A DNA stretch of 64,000 bases from positions 537,299-601,298 of the forward strand of contig NZ_LIVV01000001.1 in NCBI RefSeq assembly GCF_001905825.1, in the 5' to 3' direction. How positions within the stretch are numbered: position 1 is the first letter of the stretch; each line of letters begins with the position of its first letter. The position numbers and the translations under genes were made by a program. Source of the stretch: Streptomyces sp. CB02009. Its GTDB lineage: Bacteria; Actinomycetota; Actinomycetes; Streptomycetales; Streptomycetaceae. Below the pieces are notes generated by a model that saw nothing but the letters and a program-made list of their open reading frames with translations, was not told the DNA's origin and ran no database searches. Shown piece after piece: positions 10,724-20,857 of this stretch.

Positions 10724-10809
10724 CTGACAGTAAGTCAAATTTAGTCGTTGGCTTGATAATTACCGTCAGAAAAGAAAGTGGACCGGTCGGATCCAGAGCC
10801 CTCTATAGT
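10724..10809. promoter_or_regulatory. AT-rich intergenic region with dyad and plus-strand promoter-like elements
   Basis: Arms CTGACAGTAA (10724-10733) and TTACCGTCAG (10760-10769) match at 9 of 10 positions around an unusually AT-rich core. Downstream, TGGACC (10782-10787) and TATAGT (10804-10809), 16 bases apart, fit a vegetative promoter for the gene at 10906. The region also separates it from the divergent glpK. Confidence 0.4.
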
Positions 10810-10876
10810 GATCGCCGATCAACGGCCGGGACGCCCGCCGGGGGACTGACCACCCCCTCCCATCCACCGAGGACCC

Positions 10877-10906
10877 ATGTCATCCACAGCACGCACCACC
10901 CCCTGA
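10877..10906 (+). CDS. Possible 9-codon leader ORF
   Basis: ATG 10877 follows CCGAGGACCC, giving a GAGG Shine-Dalgarno at good spacing, and reads MSSTARTTP before TGA. The stop overlaps the next ATG (TGATG at 10904-10908), the start of the following gene, which has no ribosome site of its own. This arrangement would couple translation. It is too short to be sure. Confidence 0.35.
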   Translation: MSSTARTTP

Positions 10907-11880
10907 TGGCCGGACACGGCTTCAGACCCGTCTACCACCCCGCGGGCCACGACCACGCCCTGCGCAACGCCGTCCAGGACTTACGCACCGGACGCTGGGT
11001 GGCGATGGCGCGGCTCCTCGACGAGACGACCGGCTGGGACGGCTGGACCCGGCGCACCCAGGTCCTGGCCGCCGTCGCCGCCGGCACGGACGTCGTCCAC
11101 ATGTGGCGGACCGAGCAGCCCGGGAGCCTCGCCGCCACCGTGATGCACAGCCGCGTGACCGTCGAGCGGGCCGTACGCGCGCACCGCGCCGGGCACGCCC
11201 GCACCCGGGAGCTGTGGCAGGAGGCCTGGACCGCGTGCCGGGAGGCGGCCGACCTCGCCCCCGACGACCCGGTGCCCTGGGTGGGCCTGATCGCCCTCGC
11301 CGCCCTCGACGGCCGCCAGCGGATGGAGGAGCACCGGCTGTCCCCGCCGGCCCCCATGCTGCCGCCCGGCCCCTGGGGCCTGCTCGCCGAGGCGGAGAAG
11401 CGCGACCCGCACAACCGCGAGGCGCACCACCGCATGCTCCAGTTCGTGTACGCACGACGCCCCGGCCCCCTCTCCGAGGCCGTCAACTACGCGCACTGGG
11501 CCGCCTCTTCGGCGCCCGTCGGCTCCGCCCTGCACGTCCTCCCGCTGTACGTCCGCGTCGAACGCTACCGGCGCGAGCGCGGTCACGAACGCGCCCTGGA
11601 CCTGCACTGGGTCGCCGAGGACGCCGTCCGCGAAGCCCAGCGCGCCCTCGACACCTGGTTCCTCTTCTGCGCCACCGACGAAGCCTCCCTGCTCGACGTC
11701 AACCACCTGGCGCACGCCCTCTTCGGAGCCCTCCGGTTCCCCGACGCGGCCCGGGTCTTCGAAGCGCTCGGCCCGTACTACACGACCCTGCCGTGGGCGT
11801 ACCGGACTCCTCACCCGGACGACCGCGTGCTCGCCGAAGAGGTCTTCCTCCGGGCACGCGCCCGCTGTCTCGGCAGCTGA
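10906..11880 (+). CDS. Hypothetical helical protein with a TTA codon
   Basis: 324 residues from ATG 10906 (MAGHGFRPVYHP). I do not recognise a named family. It is soluble, rich in Ala, Arg, His and Trp, and its pattern of amphipathic helices (WQEAWTACREAADLAPDDPVPW) resembles TPR-type repeats. An upstream in-frame extension to 10753 would cover the promoter-like TATAGT and is unlikely. Codon 26 is TTA (10981-10983), which in Streptomyces makes translation depend on the bldA tRNA. The amino acid permease follows after 63 bases and may be cotranscribed. Confidence 0.7.
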   Translation: MAGHGFRPVYHPAGHDHALRNAVQDLRTGRWVAMARLLDETTGWDGWTRRTQVLAAVAAGTDVVHMWRTEQPGSLAATVMHSRVTVERAVRAHRAGHARTRELWQEAWTACREAADLAPDDPVPWVGLIALAALDGRQRMEEHRLSPPAPMLPPGPWGLLAEAEKRDPHNREAHHRMLQFVYARRPGPLSEAVNYAHWAASSAPVGSALHVLPLYVRVERYRRERGHERALDLHWVAEDAVREAQRALDTWFLFCATDEASLLDVNHLAHALFGALRFPDAARVFEALGPYYTTLPWAYRTPHPDDRVLAEEVFLRARARCLGS

Positions 11881-11943
11881 GCCCGGCGATTCCCCCCAGC
11901 TCCACCCTCCCCCCCCCGCTCACCCCCGTCCCCGGAGGAACGC

Positions 11944-13479
11944 ATGTCCCGCACCGCCCCCGACCCCACCGACGCGCTGCGCAAGCCACCCCCGGCGCAG
12001 GACGAGGAGGCGCGGCTGAGAGAGCTCGGCTACCAGCCCGTCCTCGCCCGCCGCATGGGCGGCTTCGGCAACTTCGCGATCAGCTTCTCGGTCATCTCCG
12101 TCCTGTCCGGATGCATGACCCTGTACGGATTCGGCATGGGCACCGGCGGCCCCGCCGTCATGCTCTGGGGCTGGATCGGCGTCGGACTCTTCGTGCTGTG
12201 CGTGGGCCTCGCCCTCGCCGAGGTCACCAGCGCCTACCCGACCTCCGGCGCCCTCTACTACATGGCCGACCGGCTCGGCGGACGCCGCTGGGGCTGGTAC
12301 ACCGGCTGGCTGAACCTGCTCGGTCTCCTCGGCGCCATCGCGGGCATCGACTACGGCGCCGCGCTCTTCACCGGAGCCTTCCTGAACCTCCAGTTCGGCT
12401 TCGAACCCACCGCGGGCTCCACCTTCCTGATCTTCCTCGCGATCCTGCTCCTCCACGCCGTCCTGAACCTCTTCGGCGTCCGCCTCGTCAGCGTGCTCAA
12501 CTCGATCAGCGTCTGGTGGCACCTCGCGGGTGTGGCGATCATCGTCGGCGCCCTCGCGTTCATCCCCGACCGGCACCAGTCCGTCGACTTCGTGTTCACC
12601 GAGTTCGTCAACGACACCGGCTGGGCGAACCCCTTCTACGTCGCCGCGATCGGCCTGCTCCTCGCGCAGTACACGTTCTCCGGTTACGACGCCTCGGCCC
12701 ACCTCTCCGAGGAGACCTCCAACGCCTCCGTCGCCGCCTCCCGGGGCATCGTGCGGGCCATCTGGGTCTCCTGGCTCGCCGGATTCGCCCTGCTCGCCGG
12801 GCTGAGCTTCGCCATCCAGGACTACACCGCCACGCAGAACAGCGCCACGGGCGTCCCGCCCGCCCAGATCTTCCTGGACGCGCTCGGCACCGGCGGCGCC
12901 ACCGCCCTGCTCCTCGTCGTCATCGTGGCCCAGCTCTTCTGCGGCAACGCCGAGGTGGCCGCCGCCAGCCGCATGGTCTTCGCCTTCAGCCGCGACAACG
13001 CCCTTCCGGGCTCGGCGGTCTGGCGCAAGGTCAGCGGCCGCACCCAGACCCCGGTCCCGGCCGTCTGGCTCTCGGTGGCCGTGGCCGCGGTCCTCGCCCT
13101 TCCCTCGCTGTACTCGGCCACCGCCTACGGCGCCGTCACCGCGATCAACGTCATCGGCATCACGCCCGCCTACGCGATCCCGATCTACCTGCGTCTGCGC
13201 GCCGGGAAGCGGTTCACCCCCGGCCCGTGGAGCCTGGGCCGCTGGAGCAAGCCGATCGGCTGGACCGCCGTCGTCTGGGTGGCGTTCGTGACGGTGTTGT
13301 TCTGCCTGCCGCAGAAGTCCCCGGTGACGGTGGACACCATGAACTACGCCGTGATCGCGCTGGCCGTCGTGCTCGTCCTGGCCAGCGTGTGGTGGTACGT
13401 CGCCCGGCGCTCGTACGGCACTCCGACGGCGTACGGCAACGCCCGCGAGGAGGCGGAGATCTCGGAAGGGATCATCTGA
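11944..13479 (+). CDS. Amino acid permease, APC superfamily
   Basis: 511 residues with about 12 membrane segments. Imports an amino acid or amine by proton symport or exchange. The first helix region (GGFGNFAISFSVISVLSG) has the glycine-rich unwound segment of APC carriers, and AYPTSGALYYMADRLGGRRWG after helix 3 is typical of the GABA/choline-type permeases (ACT family). The cytoplasmic N-terminus is about 45 residues. Start ATG 11944 after CGGAGGAACGC. Substrate cannot be read from sequence. A perfect hairpin ends the unit. Confidence 0.9.
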   Translation: MSRTAPDPTDALRKPPPAQDEEARLRELGYQPVLARRMGGFGNFAISFSVISVLSGCMTLYGFGMGTGGPAVMLWGWIGVGLFVLCVGLALAEVTSAYPTSGALYYMADRLGGRRWGWYTGWLNLLGLLGAIAGIDYGAALFTGAFLNLQFGFEPTAGSTFLIFLAILLLHAVLNLFGVRLVSVLNSISVWWHLAGVAIIVGALAFIPDRHQSVDFVFTEFVNDTGWANPFYVAAIGLLLAQYTFSGYDASAHLSEETSNASVAASRGIVRAIWVSWLAGFALLAGLSFAIQDYTATQNSATGVPPAQIFLDALGTGGATALLLVVIVAQLFCGNAEVAAASRMVFAFSRDNALPGSAVWRKVSGRTQTPVPAVWLSVAVAAVLALPSLYSATAYGAVTAINVIGITPAYAIPIYLRLRAGKRFTPGPWSLGRWSKPIGWTAVVWVAFVTVLFCLPQKSPVTVDTMNYAVIALAVVLVLASVWWYVARRSYGTPTAYGNAREEAEISEGII

Positions 13480-13481
13480 CG

Positions 13482-13519
13482 GAGACCCCGAGACCCGGAG
13501 ACCCGGAGACCCGGAGAGA
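13482..13519. repeat. Short tandem repeat GAGACCCG
   Basis: About four copies of the 8-bp unit GAGACCCG directly after the permease stop codon and just before the terminator. The first copy has an extra C. Confidence 0.75.
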
Positions 13520-13520
13520 G

Positions 13521-13553
13521 CCGGTTCCTGTCCCCGTACCGGACAGGAACCGG
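13521..13553. terminator. Bidirectional hairpin terminator
   Basis: Perfect 13-bp arms CCGGTTCCTGTCC (13521-13533) and GGACAGGAACCGG (13541-13553) with loop CCGTACC, between convergent permease and GntR genes. Confidence 0.85.
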
Positions 13554-13560
13554 CCCGCCC

Positions 13561-14319
13561 TCAGGCGCTGAACTCGTACGTCCAGGCCGCCGACTGGGCC
13601 GAGAAGTCGATGTCCGTGATCTCCAGCGCGTGCCCGTGCTGGTCGCTCACCACCCGGTGGACGACCAGGCGCGCCGCGCCGCCGGCCGCCGTCGTGGCCG
13701 GGCCGGGCACACCGACCGACTCCCGGTGGGTGACCCGCAGCCCCGCCTGGTGCATCCAGTGGTAGAGCAGCCGCAGATCGGGCTGCTGGCGCCCGTCCCG
13801 CCCCCGGCGGTAGCGGGCGAGCTGCGGGATCTCGGTGAGCGCGGCCCGCGAGAACCACGACACCGCCCGCTGGAGGGCCCCTCCTTGCGGCCCGAGGACC
13901 ACGTGCCGGTGGACGAGCGTCGGCTCGCCCGGGGTGAGCAGCAGCCGCGCCGTCAGCGGCGCGGGCGGCGGCTCCCAGGTGAGCGAGGCCCGTACCAGTG
14001 CCTCGGCCGCCCGGGGGCCGCCCGGGAAGGACGGCCGGCGTGCCGTGAGGGCCGGGGCGACGGGCTCGCTCCCGCCCTCGGCTCCGGAGGCGGCGAAGGT
14101 GCCGCGCCGGTCGGTCACCACGAGCCGTTCGTCCCGGAGGAGTTGGAGCGCACTGCGTACCGTCTGACGGTTGACGTGGTAGCGCTGGGACAGGGATCGT
14201 TCCGAAGGGAGCCTGCTGCCGGGGGAGATGCGGCGGTGGGCGAGGTCCTCGCGCAGCGCGGCGGCGACCCGGAGATAGAGCGGCGCGTCTGCCGCCGCCT
14301 CGGATTCGGGCTCGGCCAT
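13561..14319 (-). CDS. GntR family transcriptional regulator, HutC-type
   Basis: 252 residues from ATG 14319 with GAGAGGG upstream. N-terminal winged helix (about 15-80): PLYLRVAAALREDLAHRRI, then LPSERSLSQRYHVNRQTVRSA recognition region. C-terminal UTRA-like ligand domain (about 110-250), with LHRHVV-type strand VHRHVVLG. Represses or activates a target in response to a small molecule, unknown here. A site fitting the HutC-type consensus GTnTAnAC lies 66 bases upstream, suggesting autoregulation and control of the divergent DUF2252 gene. The convergent amino acid permease may also be a target. Confidence 0.88.
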   Translation of the reverse strand: MAEPESEAAADAPLYLRVAAALREDLAHRRISPGSRLPSERSLSQRYHVNRQTVRSALQLLRDERLVVTDRRGTFAASGAEGGSEPVAPALTARRPSFPGGPRAAEALVRASLTWEPPPAPLTARLLLTPGEPTLVHRHVVLGPQGGALQRAVSWFSRAALTEIPQLARYRRGRDGRQQPDLRLLYHWMHQAGLRVTHRESVGVPGPATTAAGGAARLVVHRVVSDQHGHALEITDIDFSAQSAAWTYEFSA

Positions 14320-14380
14320 GATCAAACCCTCTCTTCGCTCAGCGTGACCGCATGGGTCGTGCGGGTCACCAATTCCTATC

Positions 14381-14396
14381 ATTGGTCTAAACCATT
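14381..14396. promoter_or_regulatory. Probable GntR/HutC operator
   Basis: TGGT-CTAA-ACCA (14383-14394) is a dyad whose centre GTCTAAAC matches GTnTAnAC, the consensus of HutC-type GntR proteins. It lies between the gntR gene and the divergent DUF2252 gene. Confidence 0.6.
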
Positions 14397-14503
14397 TTGC
14401 CAGGGTCGCCCGGCAGAGTGGCCGAAACGAGCGAGTCATCTTGTAATGAGGTAGCAGGTGACGGGGACGAGACCGTGACCGCGGACGAGGCGGGTGAGGC
14501 CGG

Positions 14504-15844
14504 ATGACGACACCGTCAGAGCGTGCCGAGCAGGGCCGTGCGGCCCGCAAGCGCGTCCCCCGCTCCTCCCACGGCCGATGGATCCCCAGCTCCCAGCGCC
14601 CCGACCCCGTCGGCGTGCTCGAACGCCAGGCCCAGGACCGGCTGCCCGACCTCGTGCCCCTCCGGTACGGCCGGATGGCCGCCTCCCCCTTCGCCTTCCT
14701 CCGCGGCGCCGCCGCCGTCATGGCCGCCGACCTCGCCGCCCAGCGCCACACCGGACTCACCGTCCAGCTCTGCGGCGACGCCCACCTCCTCAACTTCGGG
14801 GTGTACGCCTCACCCGAACGGACGCTCCTCTTCGATGTGAACGACTTCGACGAGACCCTCCCGGGCCCCTTCGAATGGGACGTGAAGCGGCTCGCCGCCA
14901 GCATCACCGTCGCCGCCCTCCAGAACGGCAGCGGCAGGGCCAAGGCCCGCCGCGCGGCCCTCGTCGCCGTGGAGTCGTACCGGACCACCATGCGACGGCT
15001 CGCCGACCTCGGGGAGCTCGCCGTCTGGTACGAGCGGATCGCCGCCGAGGACCTCGTCCCGCTGGTGCGCCGCGACGAACGCGCCCGGTTCGAGAACCGG
15101 CTCGCCCGCGCCCGCCGGCGCACCAGCCTCCACGCGCTCGCCAAGCTCACCGAGACAGACGCGACCGGGAGGCGGCACTTCGTCGACGACCCGCCGCTCC
15201 TCGAACGGACCACGGACATCGACCGGGTCACCCTCGGCAAGATCTACCACGACTACCGCAGCTCCCTCTCCGAGGAGCGGCGGGTCCTCCTCGACCGCTA
15301 CCGCTTCCTCGAAGCCGCGCGCAAGGTCGTCGGGGTCGGCAGCGTCGGCACCCGCTGCTTCGTGCTCCTCCTCGAAGGCAGGGACGACGGCGACCCGCTC
15401 ATCCTCCAGATCAAGGAGGCCGTCGGCTCGGTCCTCGAGCCGTACCTGGAGCCCAGCGCATACGCCCACCAGGGGCGCCGCGTCGTCTACGGGCAGCGCC
15501 TCACCCAGGCCGCCAGCGACATCTTCCTCGGCTGGATGACCGGACCCGAGAAGCGCCACTTCTACTGGCGCCAGCTGCGCGACATGAAGGGCTCCGCCGA
15601 GGTGGAGACCATGACCGCCACCATGCTGCGGGACTACGCGCGACTCTGCGGCCGCGCCCTGGCCCGGGCGCACGCCCGCTCGGGAGACCGCATCGCGATC
15701 GCCGCGTACCTCGGCGGCTCGGACGTCTTCGACCACGCCGTCGCCGACTTCGCCCACGCCTACGCGGGCCAGAACGCCGACGACTACGCGGCACTCGGCG
15801 GGGCCATCGCCGCCGGGATGGTGGTGGCGGCGCCGGGGGTCTGA
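14504..15844 (+). CDS. DUF2252 family protein
   Basis: 446 residues from ATG 14504. The family is common in actinobacteria and of unknown function, with a kinase-like (aminoglycoside phosphotransferase-like) appearance. Diagnostic stretches: the N-terminal RVPRSSHGRW, LVPLRYGRMAASPFAFLRGA (about 50-70), LCGDAHLLNFGVYASPERT (about 88-106), FDVNDFDETLPGPFEWDVKR (about 109-128), and the late YLGGSDVFDHAVADFAHAYA. The His and Asp in GDAHLxNFG and DxNDFDE look like catalytic or metal residues. No membrane segment. Divergent from gntR. Confidence 0.88.
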   Translation: MTTPSERAEQGRAARKRVPRSSHGRWIPSSQRPDPVGVLERQAQDRLPDLVPLRYGRMAASPFAFLRGAAAVMAADLAAQRHTGLTVQLCGDAHLLNFGVYASPERTLLFDVNDFDETLPGPFEWDVKRLAASITVAALQNGSGRAKARRAALVAVESYRTTMRRLADLGELAVWYERIAAEDLVPLVRRDERARFENRLARARRRTSLHALAKLTETDATGRRHFVDDPPLLERTTDIDRVTLGKIYHDYRSSLSEERRVLLDRYRFLEAARKVVGVGSVGTRCFVLLLEGRDDGDPLILQIKEAVGSVLEPYLEPSAYAHQGRRVVYGQRLTQAASDIFLGWMTGPEKRHFYWRQLRDMKGSAEVETMTATMLRDYARLCGRALARAHARSGDRIAIAAYLGGSDVFDHAVADFAHAYAGQNADDYAALGGAIAAGMVVAAPGV

Positions 15845-15869
15845 GAAGGAGCACGAGGCCGCACGCGGC

Positions 15870-15900
15870 GGCCGGCCGCGCCTCACGGTAGCGGCCGGCC
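15870..15900. terminator. Hairpin terminator between convergent genes
   Basis: Arms GGCCGGCCGC (15870-15879) and GCGGCCGGCC (15891-15900), loop of 11 bases, between the DUF2252 stop and the monooxygenase stop. Confidence 0.7.
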
Positions 15901-15915
15901 CCGGGAGCCCGCTCC

Positions 15916-17307
15916 CTACGCGTCGCGGCGCAGCGGCGGCCCCGACGGCGTCTCGCCGACCGGTTCGAAGAGCACCGCCCGCGCCACCGAGGGGGCGAAG
16001 AGGCTCGTCAGCGGCGCGGTCAGGGTGATCGCCGCGCGGAACGACGCCCCCACGGCCGGGTTGCCCGCGGCGCGCTCCACCACCCGGCCCAGGTACCAGC
16101 CGACAGCGCGGTCCATCGGGCCCGGCCGGGCCGCGTCACCGGTCGCGCCCGGCATCTTCTTGTCGGCGCCCGCCGAGATGTCCCAGGCCTGCCGGGAGGC
16201 GTCGAGCAGTGCGCGCTGCACCGTACGGGTCGTCGGGGTGCGCTTCGGGTCGGCCAGCGCCTGGCGCAGCGCGACCGCGCTGAGCGCGGCGACGGCCATG
16301 CCCTGCCCGTAGATGGGATTGAACGCGCACAGCGCGTCGCCGATCGCGAGGAAGCCGGCCGGGCGGCGGCCCGGACGGTCGTACCGGCGCCGGATGTTGG
16401 CGGTCCTGCGGAAGCCGTACACCGGCGAGACCGGCTCGGCCCGCGCCAGCCAGTCGCTGATCACCGGATGCGGCAGCCGCTTCGCGTACTCCTCGAACGA
16501 GCCCTCCTCGGTGGGCGGTTCGTCGCCGCGCAACCCCGAGAGGGTCACCAGGTGGTGGCCGTCGCCCAGGGGTAGCACCACGCCGCCGTACACCTGGGCG
16601 GGGTCGGGCACGATGTAGTAGCCCGTCGCGTCGGTCCCGGCGTCCTCGGCCGGGGCGCGGTACACCCGCGTGCCGTACGCGAGACCCGTGTCCAGGGTCT
16701 CCTCGTGCGGGGCCTCCGCGCCGATCCCCGCCAGCCAGTCCGCCGACTTCGTCGAGCGCCCGGAGGCGTCCACCACCAGATCGGCGGCCAGGGTGCGCGT
16801 CTTCTTGTCGGCCCCGGCTCCCCGCTCACGCAGCCGCACCCCCCTGACCCGCGACGAGTCGCCCGTCAGGCCCACGGTCTCGGTGCCCTCGACCAGCTCG
16901 ATGCGCGGATCGGCGAGCACCCGCTGCCGCACCAGCCACTCCAGCTGGGGGCGCGGGCCGGTGTAGTGGCGGGTGGTGGCGGCGGTGCGGCGGAACCACC
17001 GGCCGTTCTGCCACTGGACCATGTCCTCGGGCGCGCCCACCGTGGGGGCGCCGAGCGAGGTCAACTCGTCCGTGAAACCCGGAAGCAGTTCGTCGAACGC
17101 CCGCTGCCCGCCCTCGATCAGCACATGCAGATGCCTGCCCTGCGGGACGCCCGCCCGCGCCTCCGGCCCCTCGGGCAGCCGGTCGCGCTCGACGACCGTC
17201 ACCCGCTCCGCGTGCTCGGCCAGCACCCGGGCGGCCAGCAGCCCGGCGAGACTTCCCCCGATGACCACCGCGTGACGTGTCGCGCGGTGCCCCAAGTCGT
17301 CGGCCAT
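15916..17307 (-). CDS. FAD-dependent monooxygenase/oxidoreductase
   Basis: 463 residues from ATG 17307, chosen for AAAGGGCGGG upstream and because the Rossmann motif HAVVIGGSLAGLLAARVLAE starts at residue 11. Conserved PHBH-type stretches: the ERDRLP end of strand 2, VPQGRHLHVLIEGG (about 57-70), VVDASGRSTKSADWL (about 195), and the second FAD-binding GDALCAFNPIYGQGMAVAAL (about 330-349). The PQGRHLH and GDA-NP-GQGM motifs are those of squalene-epoxidase-like and geranylgeranyl-reductase-like flavoproteins. Substrate unknown; no biosynthetic neighbours suggest one. Confidence 0.82.
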   Translation of the reverse strand: MADDLGHRATRHAVVIGGSLAGLLAARVLAEHAERVTVVERDRLPEGPEARAGVPQGRHLHVLIEGGQRAFDELLPGFTDELTSLGAPTVGAPEDMVQWQNGRWFRRTAATTRHYTGPRPQLEWLVRQRVLADPRIELVEGTETVGLTGDSSRVRGVRLRERGAGADKKTRTLAADLVVDASGRSTKSADWLAGIGAEAPHEETLDTGLAYGTRVYRAPAEDAGTDATGYYIVPDPAQVYGGVVLPLGDGHHLVTLSGLRGDEPPTEEGSFEEYAKRLPHPVISDWLARAEPVSPVYGFRRTANIRRRYDRPGRRPAGFLAIGDALCAFNPIYGQGMAVAALSAVALRQALADPKRTPTTRTVQRALLDASRQAWDISAGADKKMPGATGDAARPGPMDRAVGWYLGRVVERAAGNPAVGASFRAAITLTAPLTSLFAPSVARAVLFEPVGETPSGPPLRRDA

Positions 17308-17395
17308 ACCCGCCCTTTCGTGTCGTGGAACTCCAACCTCCCAGTATCCACAACCGCACGGGCCGCGTCGCGTCGGCGCCGCTAGGATCAGCCAC

Positions 17396-17437
17396 ATGGC
17401 AGGCGAACGGGCCTACGGGCCCACGGGGTTCAGGTAG
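17396..17437 (+). CDS. Possible leaderless 13-residue micro-ORF
   Basis: TAGGAT (17383-17388) is a good -10 element and the predicted transcription start falls within one or two bases of ATG 17396. The frame reads MAGERAYGPTGFR then TAG. Leaderless ATG starts are frequent in Streptomyces. It precedes the 17480 gene and would be its leader. Not proven. Confidence 0.35.
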   Translation: MAGERAYGPTGFR

Positions 17438-17479
17438 CCCGCCGGGAGGTCCCCGGCGGTGCCGACCCACGGAGTCCCC

Positions 17480-17869
17480 ATGGCACGCACCGCACATCAC
17501 ATCCCCCGCTCACGGCGACGGCTCGCGGACGAGGACCCGTGGCGGGACCCCTACCTCTCCCTCGTCCTGTACGACCTCCGCCGCGATGCCGCCTGCCTCA
17601 CCGAGGCGGCGCGGGAGGGCGCCCGTCCCCGCCCGCGCGCGATCCGCCGCACCGTGGCCCTGTACGACTGGCCCCGCTTCCAGCAGGACCGCACCGTGGC
17701 GCACTGGGCCGCCATGGAGGAACGCCGGGCCCGGACGCGCCTGCGCATCCGGACGGGCCTCCTGCTGCGGCTCGTGAACCTGCCCGGCGGGACCCTCGAT
17801 CCGGGGGCCGCCGACACCGTGGACGTACCCCCGGCACGGCACCGGCGCTGCGGTCTCTGGTTCGCCTGA
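17480..17869 (+). CDS. Hypothetical basic protein
   Basis: 129 residues from ATG 17480, which has GGAG 6 bases upstream; an ATG 21 bases earlier lacks one. Very rich in Arg, with no membrane segment, Cys motif or recognised domain. The middle (LSLVLYDLRRDAACLTEAAR) looks helical, so binding to nucleic acid is conceivable but not supported by a motif. Divergent from the monooxygenase, convergent with PadR. Confidence 0.55.
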   Translation: MARTAHHIPRSRRRLADEDPWRDPYLSLVLYDLRRDAACLTEAAREGARPRPRAIRRTVALYDWPRFQQDRTVAHWAAMEERRARTRLRIRTGLLLRLVNLPGGTLDPGAADTVDVPPARHRRCGLWFA

Positions 17870-17911
17870 ACGGCGTGGACCGGGCGGGTCCGGAGAGGAC
17901 CCGCCCGGAGG

Positions 17912-18448
17912 TCACTCCGTCCCGAGTTCCGCCAGTGCCCCCGTCAGCCACTCCACCCAGAAGCGCTCCATCTCGATCCCGCCCCGCAGGACGAGATGGC
18001 GCAGCCGGTCGGGCTCCGACCGGCGGCGCTCGCTCGGGAAGTCGCGGGTCTCGATCGCGAGGTACTCGTCCAGCTGCTCCTGGTGCAGGGCGAGATGGCG
18101 GGTCAGCTCGGCGCGCAGGCCCGGCGCCCCGACCACCGCGGCCGCCCGCATCCGGAGCAGCAGGGCGGCCCGCAGTGGCTTGGGGTCCTCGGACCTCGCC
18201 ACCCAGGCGCCGAGCTCCTCACGGCCAGCGGGCAGCACCTCGTACTCCTTGCGCTGTCCCCGCACCGGCACCGGGGCGGGCAGGGCGCGGATGTGCCCCG
18301 CCTGCTCCAGCTTGCCCAGCTCGCGGTAGATCTGCTGGTGCGTGGCCGACCAGAAGTAGCCGATCGACTTGTCGAAGCGGCGCGTCAGTTCGAGGCCGGA
18401 GGACGGCTTCTCGAGCAGCGCGGTGAGGATCGCGTGCGGGAGGGACAT
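17912..18448 (-). CDS. PadR family transcriptional regulator
   Basis: 178 residues. N-terminal winged helix typical of PadR: HAILTALLEKPSSGLELTRR, then TDHQQIYREL-like sequence ATHQQIYRELGKLEQAGHI and the wing RKEYEVLPAGREEL (about residues 5-85). The C-terminal half is the Vir_act_alpha_C coiled dimerisation region, ending MERFWVEWLTGAL. It follows the FadH-type gene by 32 bases on the same strand and is likely cotranscribed with it, so it may control that gene. Confidence 0.9.
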   Translation of the reverse strand: MSLPHAILTALLEKPSSGLELTRRFDKSIGYFWSATHQQIYRELGKLEQAGHIRALPAPVPVRGQRKEYEVLPAGREELGAWVARSEDPKPLRAALLLRMRAAAVVGAPGLRAELTRHLALHQEQLDEYLAIETRDFPSERRRSEPDRLRHLVLRGGIEMERFWVEWLTGALAELGTE

Positions 18449-18480
18449 GAGCGCATCCTAGAAGTGGCCGGCCACGGTGA

Positions 18481-20568
<2,088 letters not shown>

Positions 20569-20630
20569 GAAGAATCGGGACGTGACATCTACTACTCGGT
20601 AGCTTCCGGTGGTGTCCGGTGACCACCGCC

Positions 20631-20857
20631 ACTCGGTACGCAGGGGGCGCGCCGCTCCGGGCTACTCGGTACGCAGGGGGCGCGCCGCTCCGGGCCACTC
20701 GGTGCGCAGGGGGTGCGCCGCTCCGGGCCACTCGGTGCGCAGGGGGCGCGCCGCCCCGGGTACTCGGTACGCAGCGGGGCCGCCGCTCCAGGTACTCGGT
20801 ACGCAGTGGGCTCGCCGCTCCCGGCTACTCGGTACGCAGCGGGCTCGCCGCCGCTCC
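20631..20857. repeat. Direct-repeat array, seven copies of a 32-33 bp unit
   Basis: Copies beginning ACTCGGT start at 20631, 20664, 20697, 20730, 20762, 20794 and 20827; periods are 32 or 33 bases. The core is ACTCGGTACGCAG followed by GGGGGCGCGCCGCTCC or variants. The copy at 20827 is the true 3' end of the cbiO gene (codons for LRTE and the stop); the others continue beyond the stop as copies of it. A diverged eighth copy may start near 20593. There are no separate unique spacers, so this is not a CRISPR array. Confidence 0.9.

Noticed and set aside
20631..20857. CRISPR-like direct repeat spacing
   Set aside because: Repeat units are contiguous, there are no unique spacers, and the unit derives from the cbiO 3' end. 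No cas genes are in the window.
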